NCBI GenBank assembly: GCA_030148335.1
Contig: JASBTQ010000007.1
Coordinates: 62,001-126,000, forward strand
Origin: Allomuricauda sp.
GTDB taxonomy: Bacteria; Bacteroidota; Bacteroidia; Flavobacteriales; Flavobacteriaceae
Direction of reading: 5' to 3'
Length of the DNA stretch: 64,000 bases
Position 1 is the stretch's first letter. The number at the start of each line of letters is the position of its first letter. The notes beneath the pieces were generated by a model. It saw only the letters and a list, made by a program, of their open reading frames with translations. It had not been told where the DNA came from and did not search any database. Positions 16,131-25,671 of the stretch are shown here, piece after piece. A program made the translations under genes and the position numbers.

Positions 16131-19100
16131 ATGAATTATCATTCAAGATGTGCACATTATTTGGGCATAAATGTTACTCGACACATCATTTTCGACCTTA
16201 TGAGATCCTTTGCAATCTTTATCGCGATCGGCTTGACCACCCTAGTTGCCAAAGAAGCAAATGCCCAGACCAAAATGACCATTGAACTACAGGATGTGTC
16301 CCTCAGGACCCTCTTGGAGGAGATACAAAACAAGAGCGACTACATATTCTTTTATCTGGATGGCATACTGCCTCCGGAAAATCAGGTAACGGTCCGCAAA
16401 AGTGACGCTACACTTCAAACCATATTGGAGCCGATCTTGAAAAAGTTTGGCCTTGGGTACACCATCAAGGATAGGCAAGTCATTATTTTTCAGGATAAGC
16501 AAGGTAGTGCATCAGTGTTGACCAATCCCATGGACCAACCACAGGATTTTACTGTTTCGGGAACAGTCACGGATAACACAGGTATGCCCCTACCCGGTGC
16601 CAGTATTCTTGAAAAAGGAACCACCAATGGAGTACAGACCGATTTTGATGGAAACTATACATTGACGGTTCCTGACAAGAATGCCATTCTGGTGGTGTCC
16701 TATATTGGTTTTTCCACTAAAGAGATAACTATTGACGGGCAATCGATAATCAACATCACCCTTGAGGAAAGTGCAGCGGCATTGGATGAAATCGTGGTGA
16801 TTGGATATGGTTCTGTGAAGAAAAGTGACCTCACTGGAGCCGTTTCCTCCCTTAAGGCTGAAGATATGAACCCTGGCGCCAATGTTTCGGTGGACCAAAT
16901 GTTGCAGGGAAGGGCCGCTGGGGTTCAAATTTCCCAGAACAGTTCGGAACCCGGTGGAGGACTATCCATCCGGGTCAGGGGGGCCAGCTCCATCAATGCG
17001 GGCAATGAACCACTTTATGTGATCGATGGCTTTCCCATCGACAATTCATCCAACCTATCCGGTGCAGGTCTGGGAAGTACCCCAGAGGATGCTACAGGAG
17101 GAGGGATTGCAGGGGGTGCCATTGGGAACAACATCAATCCAAGAAACCCGCTCAACTCCTTAAGTCCCAGCGACATTGAATCCATTGAGATTTTGAAAGA
17201 TGCCTCCGCCACGGCCATCTATGGTTCAAGGGGGGCCAATGGGGTGGTACTGATCACCACCAAGAAAGGTCGGAGCGACAAGATGACCATCAGCTATAAC
17301 ACCTATGCGGGTACACAGAGCATAGCCAATGAAATCGATGTTCTTTCCACATCGCAGTACATACAGTTCATGAACGACCTGGCCAATGATCGTGGCAATG
17401 CCCCTATTTTCGACCAGGCTGCCATTGATGCCATCGGTACTGGAACTGCTTGGCAACAGCAAGTTTTCCATTCCGCTCCCTTGTCGGACCATAACCTCTC
17501 GGTAAGTGGTGGCGTTGGAAACTCCAAAATCTATGCATCCCTCAATTATTTCAATCAGGATGGTATCGTAAAGAACACGGGGATCACCAAATACATCGCA
17601 CGCTTGAACTTTGACACCAAAGTGGGTGAACGTTTGGATATCGGGCTCAACATGAATGCTAGCCGTATTGATGACCAAAATGGATTGGATGGGGTGAACA
17701 CCAATGAAAGTGCGGGGCCTATCTACTCCTCTTTATTGTATGATCCCACGGAACCCATTTATAATCCTGACGGAACACTGGCCCAATCCACCAATTTGAC
17801 CATCAACAACCCCGTCACCTTGATCCAAGGAGTGAGCAGTAAGGGAAAGACCAATCGTATCCTCACCAACTTTTATATGAACTATAAAATTGCGGAGGGA
17901 CTCAGTGCAAAACTCAACCTTGGTGCCGATATCCAAAATTCTTGGAGGAACATTTTTGTGAGCAGCCTGACCTTGAGGGGACAACCTGCCCGCGGGGTGG
18001 CCGATCTTACTGCTTTGGAAAGGGATAGTTACCTGGGTGAATTCACGGTAAACTACAACAAAGAGTTCAATCCGAACCATAGAATAGATCTATTGGGAGG
18101 GATTACCTATCAGAAATTCAACACTTTTGTGTTCAACGGGAACATTTCCGGATTTCCATCCGACGAACTGGAAACCAACAACCTAGGTTTAGGGGACACC
18201 AACAATGACAACCTGTTCAGCAACAAGGAAGATAATTCCCTTTTCTCTTATTTGGGAAGGGTAAATTATACCTTGATGGACAAATTCCTCTTCACCGCGT
18301 CCCTTAGGGCCGATGGTTCCTCCAGGTTTGGGACAAACAATAAATATGGCCATTTTCCTTCCTTTGCATTTGGCTACAAACTTTCGGAAGAACCCTTTGT
18401 GCCGGAAATGTTCAAAGAGTTAAAAGTAAGGGCCAGTTGGGGTCAGACAGGAAACCAGGACATTGCCAACTATGCCTCCCAACTTACTTTCGGGCCCGGT
18501 GGTTTGGTGGTATTTGATGGAACCTCCCAAAATAGTGTCCAACCGTTGCGTATTGCAAACCCTGACCTTAAGTGGGAAACGACGACCCAGTTCAACGTGG
18601 GTATCGATGCAAGCCTATTCAATGGACGGATCAGCACCACGGTGGATTATTTCAAGAAGAACACCATCGACCTGCTGTTCAACCTTCCATTGCCCAGAAG
18701 TTCTGGCTATGCCTCCATACTTTCCAATGTGGGGGAGGTCAACAACGAAGGGTTTGAACTGCTCATCAATTCCACCAACATTTCCACCGACAGCTTTTCA
18801 TGGAACACTTCCTTGAACTTTTCAACGGTCAAGAATGAAGTGGTCGATTTGGGAAGGGTAGATCAGATTGTTACCGGAAATATCCAGGCCACTGGGAATA
18901 CTGCGATCATAAAGGTAGGTTCCCCCCTAGCCTCATATTATGGCTATGAAATTGATGGTATCCAACAGGCGGGCGATGCCGACCCTGGTTTTCCCAATGT
19001 AGTGGACCAGAACAACGACGGTGTCATCAACACCGAGGACCAAGTGATATTGGGCGATCCCTTCCCAAGTTTCACCTATGGGATCAGCAATGAGTTCAAA

Positions 19101-19556
19101 TACAAAAATATTGGCCTAAGCTTCTTCTTTCAAGGAGTAGAAGGACAGGACTTGTTGAACGTCAACGTCATAGAAAGTATGTATCCCTCCAATGACAGAA
19201 GGAACAGATTGGCCATGATGGGCGATCGATGGAGCCCCAGCAATACGGATGCCAGATGGCCTTCAGCCACCAATCCCAATGCCTATGATGGTGGGAAGGT
19301 GAATTCCCTAACTGTTCTTGATGCTTCGTTTTTGAGGCTCAAAAATGTCCAGTTAAGCTATGACGTGCCTGTGGATAATGTAAAAATGTTGAGCGCCCTA
19401 AGGATATATGTGACAGGGCAGAACCTCTTCACCATTACGGATTATGTGGGTTATGACCCAGAAGCCAACTCCTTCGGCCGAAGCAACGTCAAGGTGGACT
19501 ACAGCAGTTATCCCTTGGCGAGGACCTTCATTTTTGGGCTCAATGCCACTTTTTAA
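16131..19556 (+). CDS. SusC/RagA TonB-dependent outer-membrane transporter with STN domain
   Basis: A protein of 1141 residues. After a long n-region and signal peptide (cleavage near 'KEANAQ', about residue 45), domains in order are: STN (about 50-120, 'MTIELQDVSLRTLLEEIQNK'), a carboxypeptidase-regulatory-like beta sandwich (about 140-215, 'FTVSGTVTDNTGMPLPGASI'), a TonB-dependent plug ('AALDEIVVIGYGSVKKSDLTG') and the 22-strand barrel ending in 'FIFGLNATF' with terminal Phe. It imports oligosaccharides with the SusD lid and signals through STN to FecR. The SusD gene follows by 20 bp. Sulfatases downstream imply a sulfated substrate, although transport could precede or follow desulfation. 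Confidence 0.97.
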   Translation: MNYHSRCAHYLGINVTRHIIFDLMRSFAIFIAIGLTTLVAKEANAQTKMTIELQDVSLRTLLEEIQNKSDYIFFYLDGILPPENQVTVRKSDATLQTILEPILKKFGLGYTIKDRQVIIFQDKQGSASVLTNPMDQPQDFTVSGTVTDNTGMPLPGASILEKGTTNGVQTDFDGNYTLTVPDKNAILVVSYIGFSTKEITIDGQSIINITLEESAAALDEIVVIGYGSVKKSDLTGAVSSLKAEDMNPGANVSVDQMLQGRAAGVQISQNSSEPGGGLSIRVRGASSINAGNEPLYVIDGFPIDNSSNLSGAGLGSTPEDATGGGIAGGAIGNNINPRNPLNSLSPSDIESIEILKDASATAIYGSRGANGVVLITTKKGRSDKMTISYNTYAGTQSIANEIDVLSTSQYIQFMNDLANDRGNAPIFDQAAIDAIGTGTAWQQQVFHSAPLSDHNLSVSGGVGNSKIYASLNYFNQDGIVKNTGITKYIARLNFDTKVGERLDIGLNMNASRIDDQNGLDGVNTNESAGPIYSSLLYDPTEPIYNPDGTLAQSTNLTINNPVTLIQGVSSKGKTNRILTNFYMNYKIAEGLSAKLNLGADIQNSWRNIFVSSLTLRGQPARGVADLTALERDSYLGEFTVNYNKEFNPNHRIDLLGGITYQKFNTFVFNGNISGFPSDELETNNLGLGDTNNDNLFSNKEDNSLFSYLGRVNYTLMDKFLFTASLRADGSSRFGTNNKYGHFPSFAFGYKLSEEPFVPEMFKELKVRASWGQTGNQDIANYASQLTFGPGGLVVFDGTSQNSVQPLRIANPDLKWETTTQFNVGIDASLFNGRISTTVDYFKKNTIDLLFNLPLPRSSGYASILSNVGEVNNEGFELLINSTNISTDSFSWNTSLNFSTVKNEVVDLGRVDQIVTGNIQATGNTAIIKVGSPLASYYGYEIDGIQQAGDADPGFPNVVDQNNDGVINTEDQVILGDPFPSFTYGISNEFKYKNIGLSFFFQGVEGQDLLNVNVIESMYPSNDRRNRLAMMGDRWSPSNTDARWPSATNPNAYDGGKVNSLTVLDASFLRLKNVQLSYDVPVDNVKMLSALRIYVTGQNLFTITDYVGYDPEANSFGRSNVKVDYSSYPLARTFIFGLNATF

Positions 19557-19576
19557 TAACCAAAAAAATTGTACAG

Positions 19577-21013
19577 ATGAAACTATTCAGAATAATTGCC
19601 ACTTCAATCTTTGCAGTGACAAGCATAACTTCCTGTGAAGATCCATTGGAAGAAAATATCTATTCCCAACTGGCACCATCCACCTTGTTCACGAGTGAGG
19701 AAGGTTTGGGCCAGGTACTGAATTCCGCTTATGCCAATGCCAACCATACCAATGTGGCCGAAAGCTGGTCCTATATGTTTGTGGGAGGCACCCCAACAGA
19801 GGAAATTTGGGGAGAGCTGGGCAGTATTGCCGCACAATGGACCGCACTCAGGGATTTTACCTGGGATGCCAACCATTCACAGATCCTCTCCACATGGACT
19901 ACTTATTTTTACGCCATCCGGGACGCCAATATCGTTTTGGACAATGTGGAAAATGAGGCCTTTGATTCCGGATTTATCTCAAGAACGACGGCGGAAGCCA
20001 AATTCATCAGGGGGTATTGCTATGCGGAACTCTATAAATTATTCGGTACCCTTCCCCTATATACCTCTTCCACTGATGACCCATTGCAACCCAGGGCCAC
20101 GGATGAAGAAGTGAGAAATTTGATCGTAAGCGATCTTCAAGCAGCCATAGAAGGTCTTCCAGGCAGAGCTGGAACACCTTTTGGAAGGGCCACAAAAGGT
20201 GCTGCAAGGGCTTCTTTGATGACCTTTTATCTGAACACAAAACAATGGCAAAATGCGGCGGATGTGGCCGGGGACATCATTGACTCCGGTGAGTATGACC
20301 TGCAACCCACGTATGAAAGCGTGTTTGCCTTGGACAACGAAGGGAATTCAGAAATGGTCTTTGCAAGGGGACTGGTCCCGGCAGGTCCTGCCAGTTCCAT
20401 GAACGCACTTGTTTTTCCCAATGCTTCGGGTAAATTTCCATACCCATATCCGAACAACAGTGCCTTCGCCGCACGCACTTATCTGTTTGATGATTTTGTG
20501 GACTCGTTTGACCCCAATGACACTAGGGCCGATTTGATCATCACGGAATGGACCAATACCGATGGCGTGGCCCAGCAAGCGTATGGGTTTGATAAGTCCT
20601 TTCCTGCCAAATATCCTTTTGACCCCAACTCCGTAGGTTTCTCTACCGGAAACGATGCCCCAATTTGGCGATATTCTGATATCCTGTTGTCCAGGGCTGA
20701 GGCCTTGAACGAAGCCACTGGCCCTTCACAGGAGATCATTGATTTGATCAATGAAGTACGTGATCGTGCCGGGGCGCCACTGCTTTCCTTGGCCGGTTTT
20801 ACCAAAGAGACCTTACGAGAAGCCATAATACAGGAAAGAAAGTGGGAGCTTTGGTTCGAAGGTAAAAGCAGGGAACTTGAACTAAGACACGATAGGTTCA
20901 TTTCAAATGCAGTGGCCAGGGGCAAAAATGCTGAACCCTATCACGCCCTTTATCCCATTCCACAAATAGAACTGGATGCCAATTCCGCATTGGAGCAGAA
21001 TCCAGGATATTAG
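19577..21013 (+). CDS. SusD/RagB family glycan-binding lipoprotein
   Basis: A protein of 478 residues with a lipoprotein signal ('FAVTSITSC', Cys 20), so surface-exposed on the outer membrane. SusD hallmarks are visible: the N-terminal TPR-like helices ('LFTSEEGLGQVLNSAYANAN', 'AEAKFIRGYCYAELYKLFG'), the central 'RATKGAARASLMTFYLNTKQW' helix, and C-terminal 'YSDILLSRAEALNEATG' and 'IIQERKWELWFEGKSRELEL'. It ends 'NSALEQNPGY', the usual SusD tail. It caps the SusC barrel and binds the oligosaccharide. Length is within the usual 450-600 range. A long hairpin follows, separating it from the sulfatase genes. Confidence 0.96.
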   Translation: MKLFRIIATSIFAVTSITSCEDPLEENIYSQLAPSTLFTSEEGLGQVLNSAYANANHTNVAESWSYMFVGGTPTEEIWGELGSIAAQWTALRDFTWDANHSQILSTWTTYFYAIRDANIVLDNVENEAFDSGFISRTTAEAKFIRGYCYAELYKLFGTLPLYTSSTDDPLQPRATDEEVRNLIVSDLQAAIEGLPGRAGTPFGRATKGAARASLMTFYLNTKQWQNAADVAGDIIDSGEYDLQPTYESVFALDNEGNSEMVFARGLVPAGPASSMNALVFPNASGKFPYPYPNNSAFAARTYLFDDFVDSFDPNDTRADLIITEWTNTDGVAQQAYGFDKSFPAKYPFDPNSVGFSTGNDAPIWRYSDILLSRAEALNEATGPSQEIIDLINEVRDRAGAPLLSLAGFTKETLREAIIQERKWELWFEGKSRELELRHDRFISNAVARGKNAEPYHALYPIPQIELDANSALEQNPGY

Positions 21014-21026
21014 AAGATTTGACCCT

Positions 21027-21060
21027 GTAAGGGGTTGGTCCCCGAAGGCCAATCCCTTAC
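21027..21060 (+). promoter_or_regulatory. Long hairpin between susD and the first plus-strand sulfatase
   Basis: GTAAGGGGTTGG pairs with CCAATCCCTTAC (12 positions, one G-U) around a 10-nt loop. It fills most of the gap between the susD stop (21013) and the sulfatase ATG at 21062, ending one base before that ATG. It may protect the susCD mRNA 3' end or limit translation of the sulfatase. No T-run follows. Confidence 0.6.
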
Positions 21061-21061
21061 A

Positions 21062-22546
21062 ATGGGTTCCAACAACCATCGTAATACAAAAAATGTGGAA
21101 AATAGATTCGCAGAACACAAAAAACTTGGTCGCATTGGACTCGTAATCACTGTATTGTTGGTAGGCGTCATCTGTGTCTCGAGCAACAAACCAATCCCGG
21201 TTGCTCCGTCCGAACCGGAGGGCAAACCCAATATATTGATCATCAATGTGGATGATCTCGGCTTCCATGACCTGAGCTGTTACGGTTCCGAAATTTACGA
21301 GACCCCGAACATGGACAAACTCGCAGCACAATCCTATACCTTTCACAATGCGTATGCCAATTATCCGAGATGCCTGCCGTCCCGGTATGCACTGATGACA
21401 GCCACTTACCCGGTACAGGAGTTCGATATCGACCTATCGAAAACTCCCGAAAAAAATAATTTCATCAAACAGTTCGACAAGGCAGGGTACCAATCCTATT
21501 ATGTAGGGAAATGGCATTTGGGAGAAGGAGAGAACACCCCAAAGGGTTTTGGTTTTGACGACTCCTTTGCAGCGAACGGTGCCGGTGGTGTGGCCTCACA
21601 TTTTTACCCTTTCAATACCCGAAAGATTGTGGCCCCGATCGGAGAGGTGCCACCAGTGACCGATGTGATGGAAAAAGGCAAGGATGGCGATTATCTGGCC
21701 GATCTATTGACCGATCAAATGATAGAATTCATTAAATCCAGAAATACATCCGCACCTTTTTTTGCCATGCTCTGCCCCTATGCCGTACACACGCCATTCG
21801 AGGCCAAACAAGAGGATATTGAACGGAACGCTGAACAGATCAGGAATTTTGACTATGGAAACACTCCTGAATATGTAAAGGAAGGGAACGGATTTACGAA
21901 AATGCGCCAAAATGATTCCATTTACGCCGCCATGGTCGAAAATATGGACTGGAACCTGGGGCGTTTAATGGAGGCCCTTGATACTTCAGGACTCAGTGAG
22001 AACACCATTTTGGTATTCACATCGGACCACGGGGGACTTTCCAATAAAGGCAATAGGGACCGCAGATTGGCCACCACCAATTTTCCTTTGAGGGCCGGAA
22101 AGGGCCATTTATATGAAGGTGGGGTACGTGTCCCCTTGATGATTCGCTGGCCCAACCATATTCAGGTAAATAAAGATTCCGAGAGCATAGTTGCCCTAAT
22201 GGACCTGATGCCCACATTGCTCGATCTCAGTGTGGATGCACAATTGGCGAGTGTTGATGGAAAAAGCTTTGAAAAGGTGCTCAACAGTGAGGAGAAATGG
22301 AACGAACGGACCCTTGTGTTCTATGAAAAGATGGCAAGACCGACCATGACGGGAGATTTTCCGGGAATGGCCATGCGTTCGGGCAACTACAAACTGTTCC
22401 ATTATTTTGATACGGATACCTATGAACTGTACGACCTTTCTTCTGACCCTGGTGAAGAGCAGAACATAGCCGCTACCCACCCAGAAATAGTGTCCTCATT
22501 AAAAAAGGACATGGAAACATGGAAAGAAAATCACCTCACGCAATAA
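21062..22546 (+). CDS. S1-family sulfatase, membrane or lipid anchored
   Basis: A protein of 494 residues from the ATG at 21062; a TTG 27 bases earlier would begin inside the upstream hairpin. A hydrophobic segment (about 25-40, 'GRIGLVITVLLVGVICV') anchors it and may end in a lipobox. 'PNILIINVDDLGFHDLSCYG' is the metal-binding strand, 'CLPSRYALMT' is the formylglycine motif (Cys 104), 'YVGKWHLGEG' carries the catalytic Lys/His, and 'ILVFTSDHGGLSNKG' the second metal cluster. It resembles the bacterial arylsulfatase/iduronate-sulfatase group of S1. It removes a sulfate ester and depends on the FGE encoded in the minus arm. It is first of three tandem sulfatases. Confidence 0.92.
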   Translation: MGSNNHRNTKNVENRFAEHKKLGRIGLVITVLLVGVICVSSNKPIPVAPSEPEGKPNILIINVDDLGFHDLSCYGSEIYETPNMDKLAAQSYTFHNAYANYPRCLPSRYALMTATYPVQEFDIDLSKTPEKNNFIKQFDKAGYQSYYVGKWHLGEGENTPKGFGFDDSFAANGAGGVASHFYPFNTRKIVAPIGEVPPVTDVMEKGKDGDYLADLLTDQMIEFIKSRNTSAPFFAMLCPYAVHTPFEAKQEDIERNAEQIRNFDYGNTPEYVKEGNGFTKMRQNDSIYAAMVENMDWNLGRLMEALDTSGLSENTILVFTSDHGGLSNKGNRDRRLATTNFPLRAGKGHLYEGGVRVPLMIRWPNHIQVNKDSESIVALMDLMPTLLDLSVDAQLASVDGKSFEKVLNSEEKWNERTLVFYEKMARPTMTGDFPGMAMRSGNYKLFHYFDTDTYELYDLSSDPGEEQNIAATHPEIVSSLKKDMETWKENHLTQ

Positions 22547-22569
22547 AAACTAAACCAAAAACATAACAG

Positions 22570-24030
22570 ATGAAAATTGAAAAATACCAATGGAAAAACA
22601 TAAGGGCAACTACCCTGTTCGGGCTTGCTTTGCTTTTCATGGCCTGTAACCCCAAAACGGAGGCCCAAGTTGAAAAAACCGCTGAAACCGTCGAAGCACA
22701 AAAACCAAAGAACTTCGTCATCATTTTTGCCGATGACCTGGGTTATGGCGACCTGAGCTCTTTTGGACACCCAACCATCCGTACCCCACATTTGGATCAA
22801 ATGGCCAGTGAAGGGCAGAAATGGACCAATTTTTATGTCGGGGCCAGTGTATGCACCCCAAGTCGGGCAGCATTGATGACAGGGCGATTACCGGTCAGGA
22901 ACGGGATGACCAGCAATGTGAACCGCGTACTTTTCCCTGATTCCCATAACGGCCTACCGCAAACTGAGGTGACCATAGCGGAACAGATGAAAAAAGCAGG
23001 TTATACAACGGCAGCAATAGGAAAATGGCATCTGGGACACAAGGAGGAATACCTGCCCACCAGCCACGGTTTTGATTCCTATTTTGGGATCCCTTACAGT
23101 AACGACATGGACAATGTGATTCCATTTCGATCGCCAGGAGGCTATTTCAGCTTTTGGAAATCAGAAGAACGGAAGGACATCAACACCTTTAATGTTCCTT
23201 TGATGCGCAATACGGAAATCATTGAGCGGCCTGCCGACCAGCATACCATAACCAAAAGATATACAGAGGAAGCCATAAAGTTCATCAATGAGAACAAGGA
23301 AAAACCATTTTTCCTGTATTTGGCACATAACCTGCCCCATGTACCCCTATTTGCTTCCAAAGAGTTTGAGGGCAACAGTCCAAGGGGACTCTACGGCGAT
23401 ACTGTGGAGGAAATCGACCATGGCGTGGGACAAGTATTGGATGCCTTAAAGGCCGCAGGATTGGACAAGAACACCTTAGTGGTTTTTACCTCTGACAATG
23501 GCCCATGGTTGCTCATGAACCAAGAAGGGGGCAGTGCGGGATTGTTGCGCAACGGAAAGGGGTCCACTTGGGAAGGTGGGATGCGCGAACCTACCATTTT
23601 CTGGGCTCCAGGAAGCATCAAACCAGCCATTATAACGGATATAGGAAGTACGATGGACCTGTTCACCACCTTTAGCAATATGGTCGGGGTACCCATCCCC
23701 AGTGACCGGGTCATGGATGGTGTAGACTTGGATCCGGTCCTGTTCGAAGAAAAGGAAAGTGCCCGAAAGGATATGTTCTATTATCGTGGAGATAGGCTCT
23801 TTGCTGTCAGGGTAGGTGAATACAAAGCCCACTTCATTACCCAAGAACCTTATGAGCAAGAAGTGACCCAACATGAAACCCCGTTGCTCTACAACTTGAA
23901 TATTGATCCATCGGAAAAATTTGATATCGCTGCGGAACATCCCGAGATCATCCAAAAAATTAGGGCCGTGGTGGAACAGCACAACGCAAAATTGGTGAAA
24001 GGTCCCGATATGTTGAAAGATAGAGGTTGA
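22570..24030 (+). CDS. S1-family sulfatase lipoprotein, arylsulfatase A/GALNS-like
   Basis: A protein of 486 residues with a lipoprotein signal ('LALLFMACNPK', Cys 26). 'FVIIFADDLGYGDLSSFG' holds the metal Asp pair, and 'CTPSRAALMTGRLPVRNGM' is the formylglycine motif (Cys 95) in the form typical of arylsulfatase A and N-acetylgalactosamine-6-sulfatase relatives. 'AIGKWHLGH' and 'VVFTSDNGPWLLMNQEGGS' complete the active site. The C-terminal subdomain ends 'HNAKLVKGPDMLKDRG'. It is 23 bp after the preceding sulfatase and nearly abuts the next one. The different motif flanks of the three tandem sulfatases suggest they attack different positions of one glycan. Confidence 0.93.
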   Translation: MKIEKYQWKNIRATTLFGLALLFMACNPKTEAQVEKTAETVEAQKPKNFVIIFADDLGYGDLSSFGHPTIRTPHLDQMASEGQKWTNFYVGASVCTPSRAALMTGRLPVRNGMTSNVNRVLFPDSHNGLPQTEVTIAEQMKKAGYTTAAIGKWHLGHKEEYLPTSHGFDSYFGIPYSNDMDNVIPFRSPGGYFSFWKSEERKDINTFNVPLMRNTEIIERPADQHTITKRYTEEAIKFINENKEKPFFLYLAHNLPHVPLFASKEFEGNSPRGLYGDTVEEIDHGVGQVLDALKAAGLDKNTLVVFTSDNGPWLLMNQEGGSAGLLRNGKGSTWEGGMREPTIFWAPGSIKPAIITDIGSTMDLFTTFSNMVGVPIPSDRVMDGVDLDPVLFEEKESARKDMFYYRGDRLFAVRVGEYKAHFITQEPYEQEVTQHETPLLYNLNIDPSEKFDIAAEHPEIIQKIRAVVEQHNAKLVKGPDMLKDRG

Positions 24031-24032
24031 TA

Positions 24033-25466
24033 ATGTGCCACATGAATTACAGAATAGCAAAATATCGAATGGGTATGGCATGGAAAATGTTCCTATCGTC
24101 CATTATCTTATCCATTGTGATTGCCTGTGGTGATCAAAAAAAGGACAGGGACCAATCGTCTCCAACCATGCAAAGACCCAATGTGATCTTTATATTGGCG
24201 GACGATCTTGGTTATGAGACCATGGCGATGAACGGTGGTGAATCCTATGCCAGCCCGAACATTGACAAAATGGCCATGGAAGGCATGCGATTTGAACACT
24301 GCTATGCCCAACCTCAATGTACGCCAAGTAGGGTAAAATTACTTACAGGGATGTACAATGTCCGCAACTATGTCAATTTTGGTGAATTGGACACTTCCCA
24401 AGTGACCATGGCCCAATTGTTTCGGGATGCTGGCTATGTAACAGGGGTTGCCGGCAAGTGGCAGTTGGGAAAAAACCCGGACAATCCGGACCAATTGGGT
24501 TTTGATGACTATATGCTCTGGCAAGTGACCCAACCACGGGTGGATTCCATCGGTTGGGATCCTGAGAGGTTTCCAGGGCAGGGTTATCAGGCCGGTGGAA
24601 GGGACAATCGATATTCGCAACCGGTATTGGACCATAACGGAAAGGTGATCACCTATGATCGAGAAGATTACGGTCCAAAACTCATCAATGATTTCAGTTT
24701 GGATTTTATAGAACGAAACAGCAAGGCCAAAAAACCTTTCTTCCTGTTTTACTCCATGATCCTGACCCACTGCCCTTTCAGTCCCACGCCCGATTCCCCT
24801 GATTTCATGGAAAACGATACCACGGTAATGACCTATAAGGGAGAAGCTAAATATTTTGGGGATATGGTGGCCTACATGGATAAAATGGTGGGCAATATCG
24901 ACCGCAAACTGGAGGAGTTGGGCATAGCCGAGAACACTTTGGTCATCTTTACGGGGGACAACGGTACGGACACACCCATCGTATCCAGATTTCAAGGCAA
25001 GGATGTTGCAGGCGGAAAATTGCTGTCCACAGATGCCGGCACCCGTGTTCCATTGGTGGCCAAATGGCCGGGAACTATTGAAAAAGGGAAGACCAATTCA
25101 GATTTAGTGGATTTCAGTGACTTTATGCCCACCATGTTGGATGCTGCAGATATAGCGGTGCCAAAAACCTTAAATCTAGATGGTGTCAGTTGTTTGCCAC
25201 AGTTGCGCGGGGAAAAGGGCAAGCCCAGAGATTGGGTATACAGTTGGTACCTGTACCCGGGGCGAAAAGTTCCAAGGGTGTTTGCCAGAAACCATCGCTA
25301 CAAGTTGTATGATACAGGGGAATTCTATGATGTGCCGGCTGACAATTTGGAAGAACGCCCGTTAGATCTTGGTTCCTTGGACCAAAATGCCAAAGCGGTT
25401 TATCTGGAACTTAAAAAGGTATTGGAAGAAAAAGCCAAAACTCGTTTGGATGCCATTCCAAAATAG
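24033..25466 (+). CDS. S1-family sulfatase lipoprotein
   Basis: About 477 residues. Several ATG codons (24033, 24042, 24069, 24075) precede the lipoprotein signal 'FLSSIILSIVIACGDQ'; the true start is uncertain but all give the same mature protein. 'PNVIFILADDLGYETMAMNG' is the metal strand, 'CTPSRVKLLTGMYNVRNY' the formylglycine motif (Cys 96), 'VAGKWQLGKN' the catalytic loop with Gln where most family members have His, and 'VIFTGDNGTDTPI' the second metal cluster. The Gln in the KWxLG motif is a feature of one S1 branch and not necessarily a defect. Third of the tandem sulfatases, followed by a strong hairpin and the esterase gene. Confidence 0.9.
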   Translation: MCHMNYRIAKYRMGMAWKMFLSSIILSIVIACGDQKKDRDQSSPTMQRPNVIFILADDLGYETMAMNGGESYASPNIDKMAMEGMRFEHCYAQPQCTPSRVKLLTGMYNVRNYVNFGELDTSQVTMAQLFRDAGYVTGVAGKWQLGKNPDNPDQLGFDDYMLWQVTQPRVDSIGWDPERFPGQGYQAGGRDNRYSQPVLDHNGKVITYDREDYGPKLINDFSLDFIERNSKAKKPFFLFYSMILTHCPFSPTPDSPDFMENDTTVMTYKGEAKYFGDMVAYMDKMVGNIDRKLEELGIAENTLVIFTGDNGTDTPIVSRFQGKDVAGGKLLSTDAGTRVPLVAKWPGTIEKGKTNSDLVDFSDFMPTMLDAADIAVPKTLNLDGVSCLPQLRGEKGKPRDWVYSWYLYPGRKVPRVFARNHRYKLYDTGEFYDVPADNLEERPLDLGSLDQNAKAVYLELKKVLEEKAKTRLDAIPK

Positions 25467-25596
25467 ATAGGGGCGCGGTCACTTTTGATTAGAAGAGGTA
25501 TTAAAAGGCCAGATCAGCTAAAATATCAAGCGTGGAAATCACACTTGAACAAATATTGAGTTTAGTTAATTTTAATTTGTGTTAGCGGTTTAGCCA

Positions 25597-25624
25597 GAGA
25601 AGCACGGAAAAAAACGTGCTTCTC
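25597..25624 (+). promoter_or_regulatory. Perfect 10-bp hairpin upstream of the esterase/GH3 pair
   Basis: GAGAAGCACG and CGTGCTTCTC flank an 8-nt purine loop (GAAAAAAA). It lies 47 bp before the esterase ATG. The following bases are pyrimidine-rich but not a clean T-run, so it could be a leaky terminator for the sulfatase segment or a 5' stabiliser for the esterase/GH3 message. Confidence 0.6.
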
Positions 25625-25671
25625 ACCTCTTTCTATTGTTATCTTTATTGAAAACAACCTAAAACCATTAT

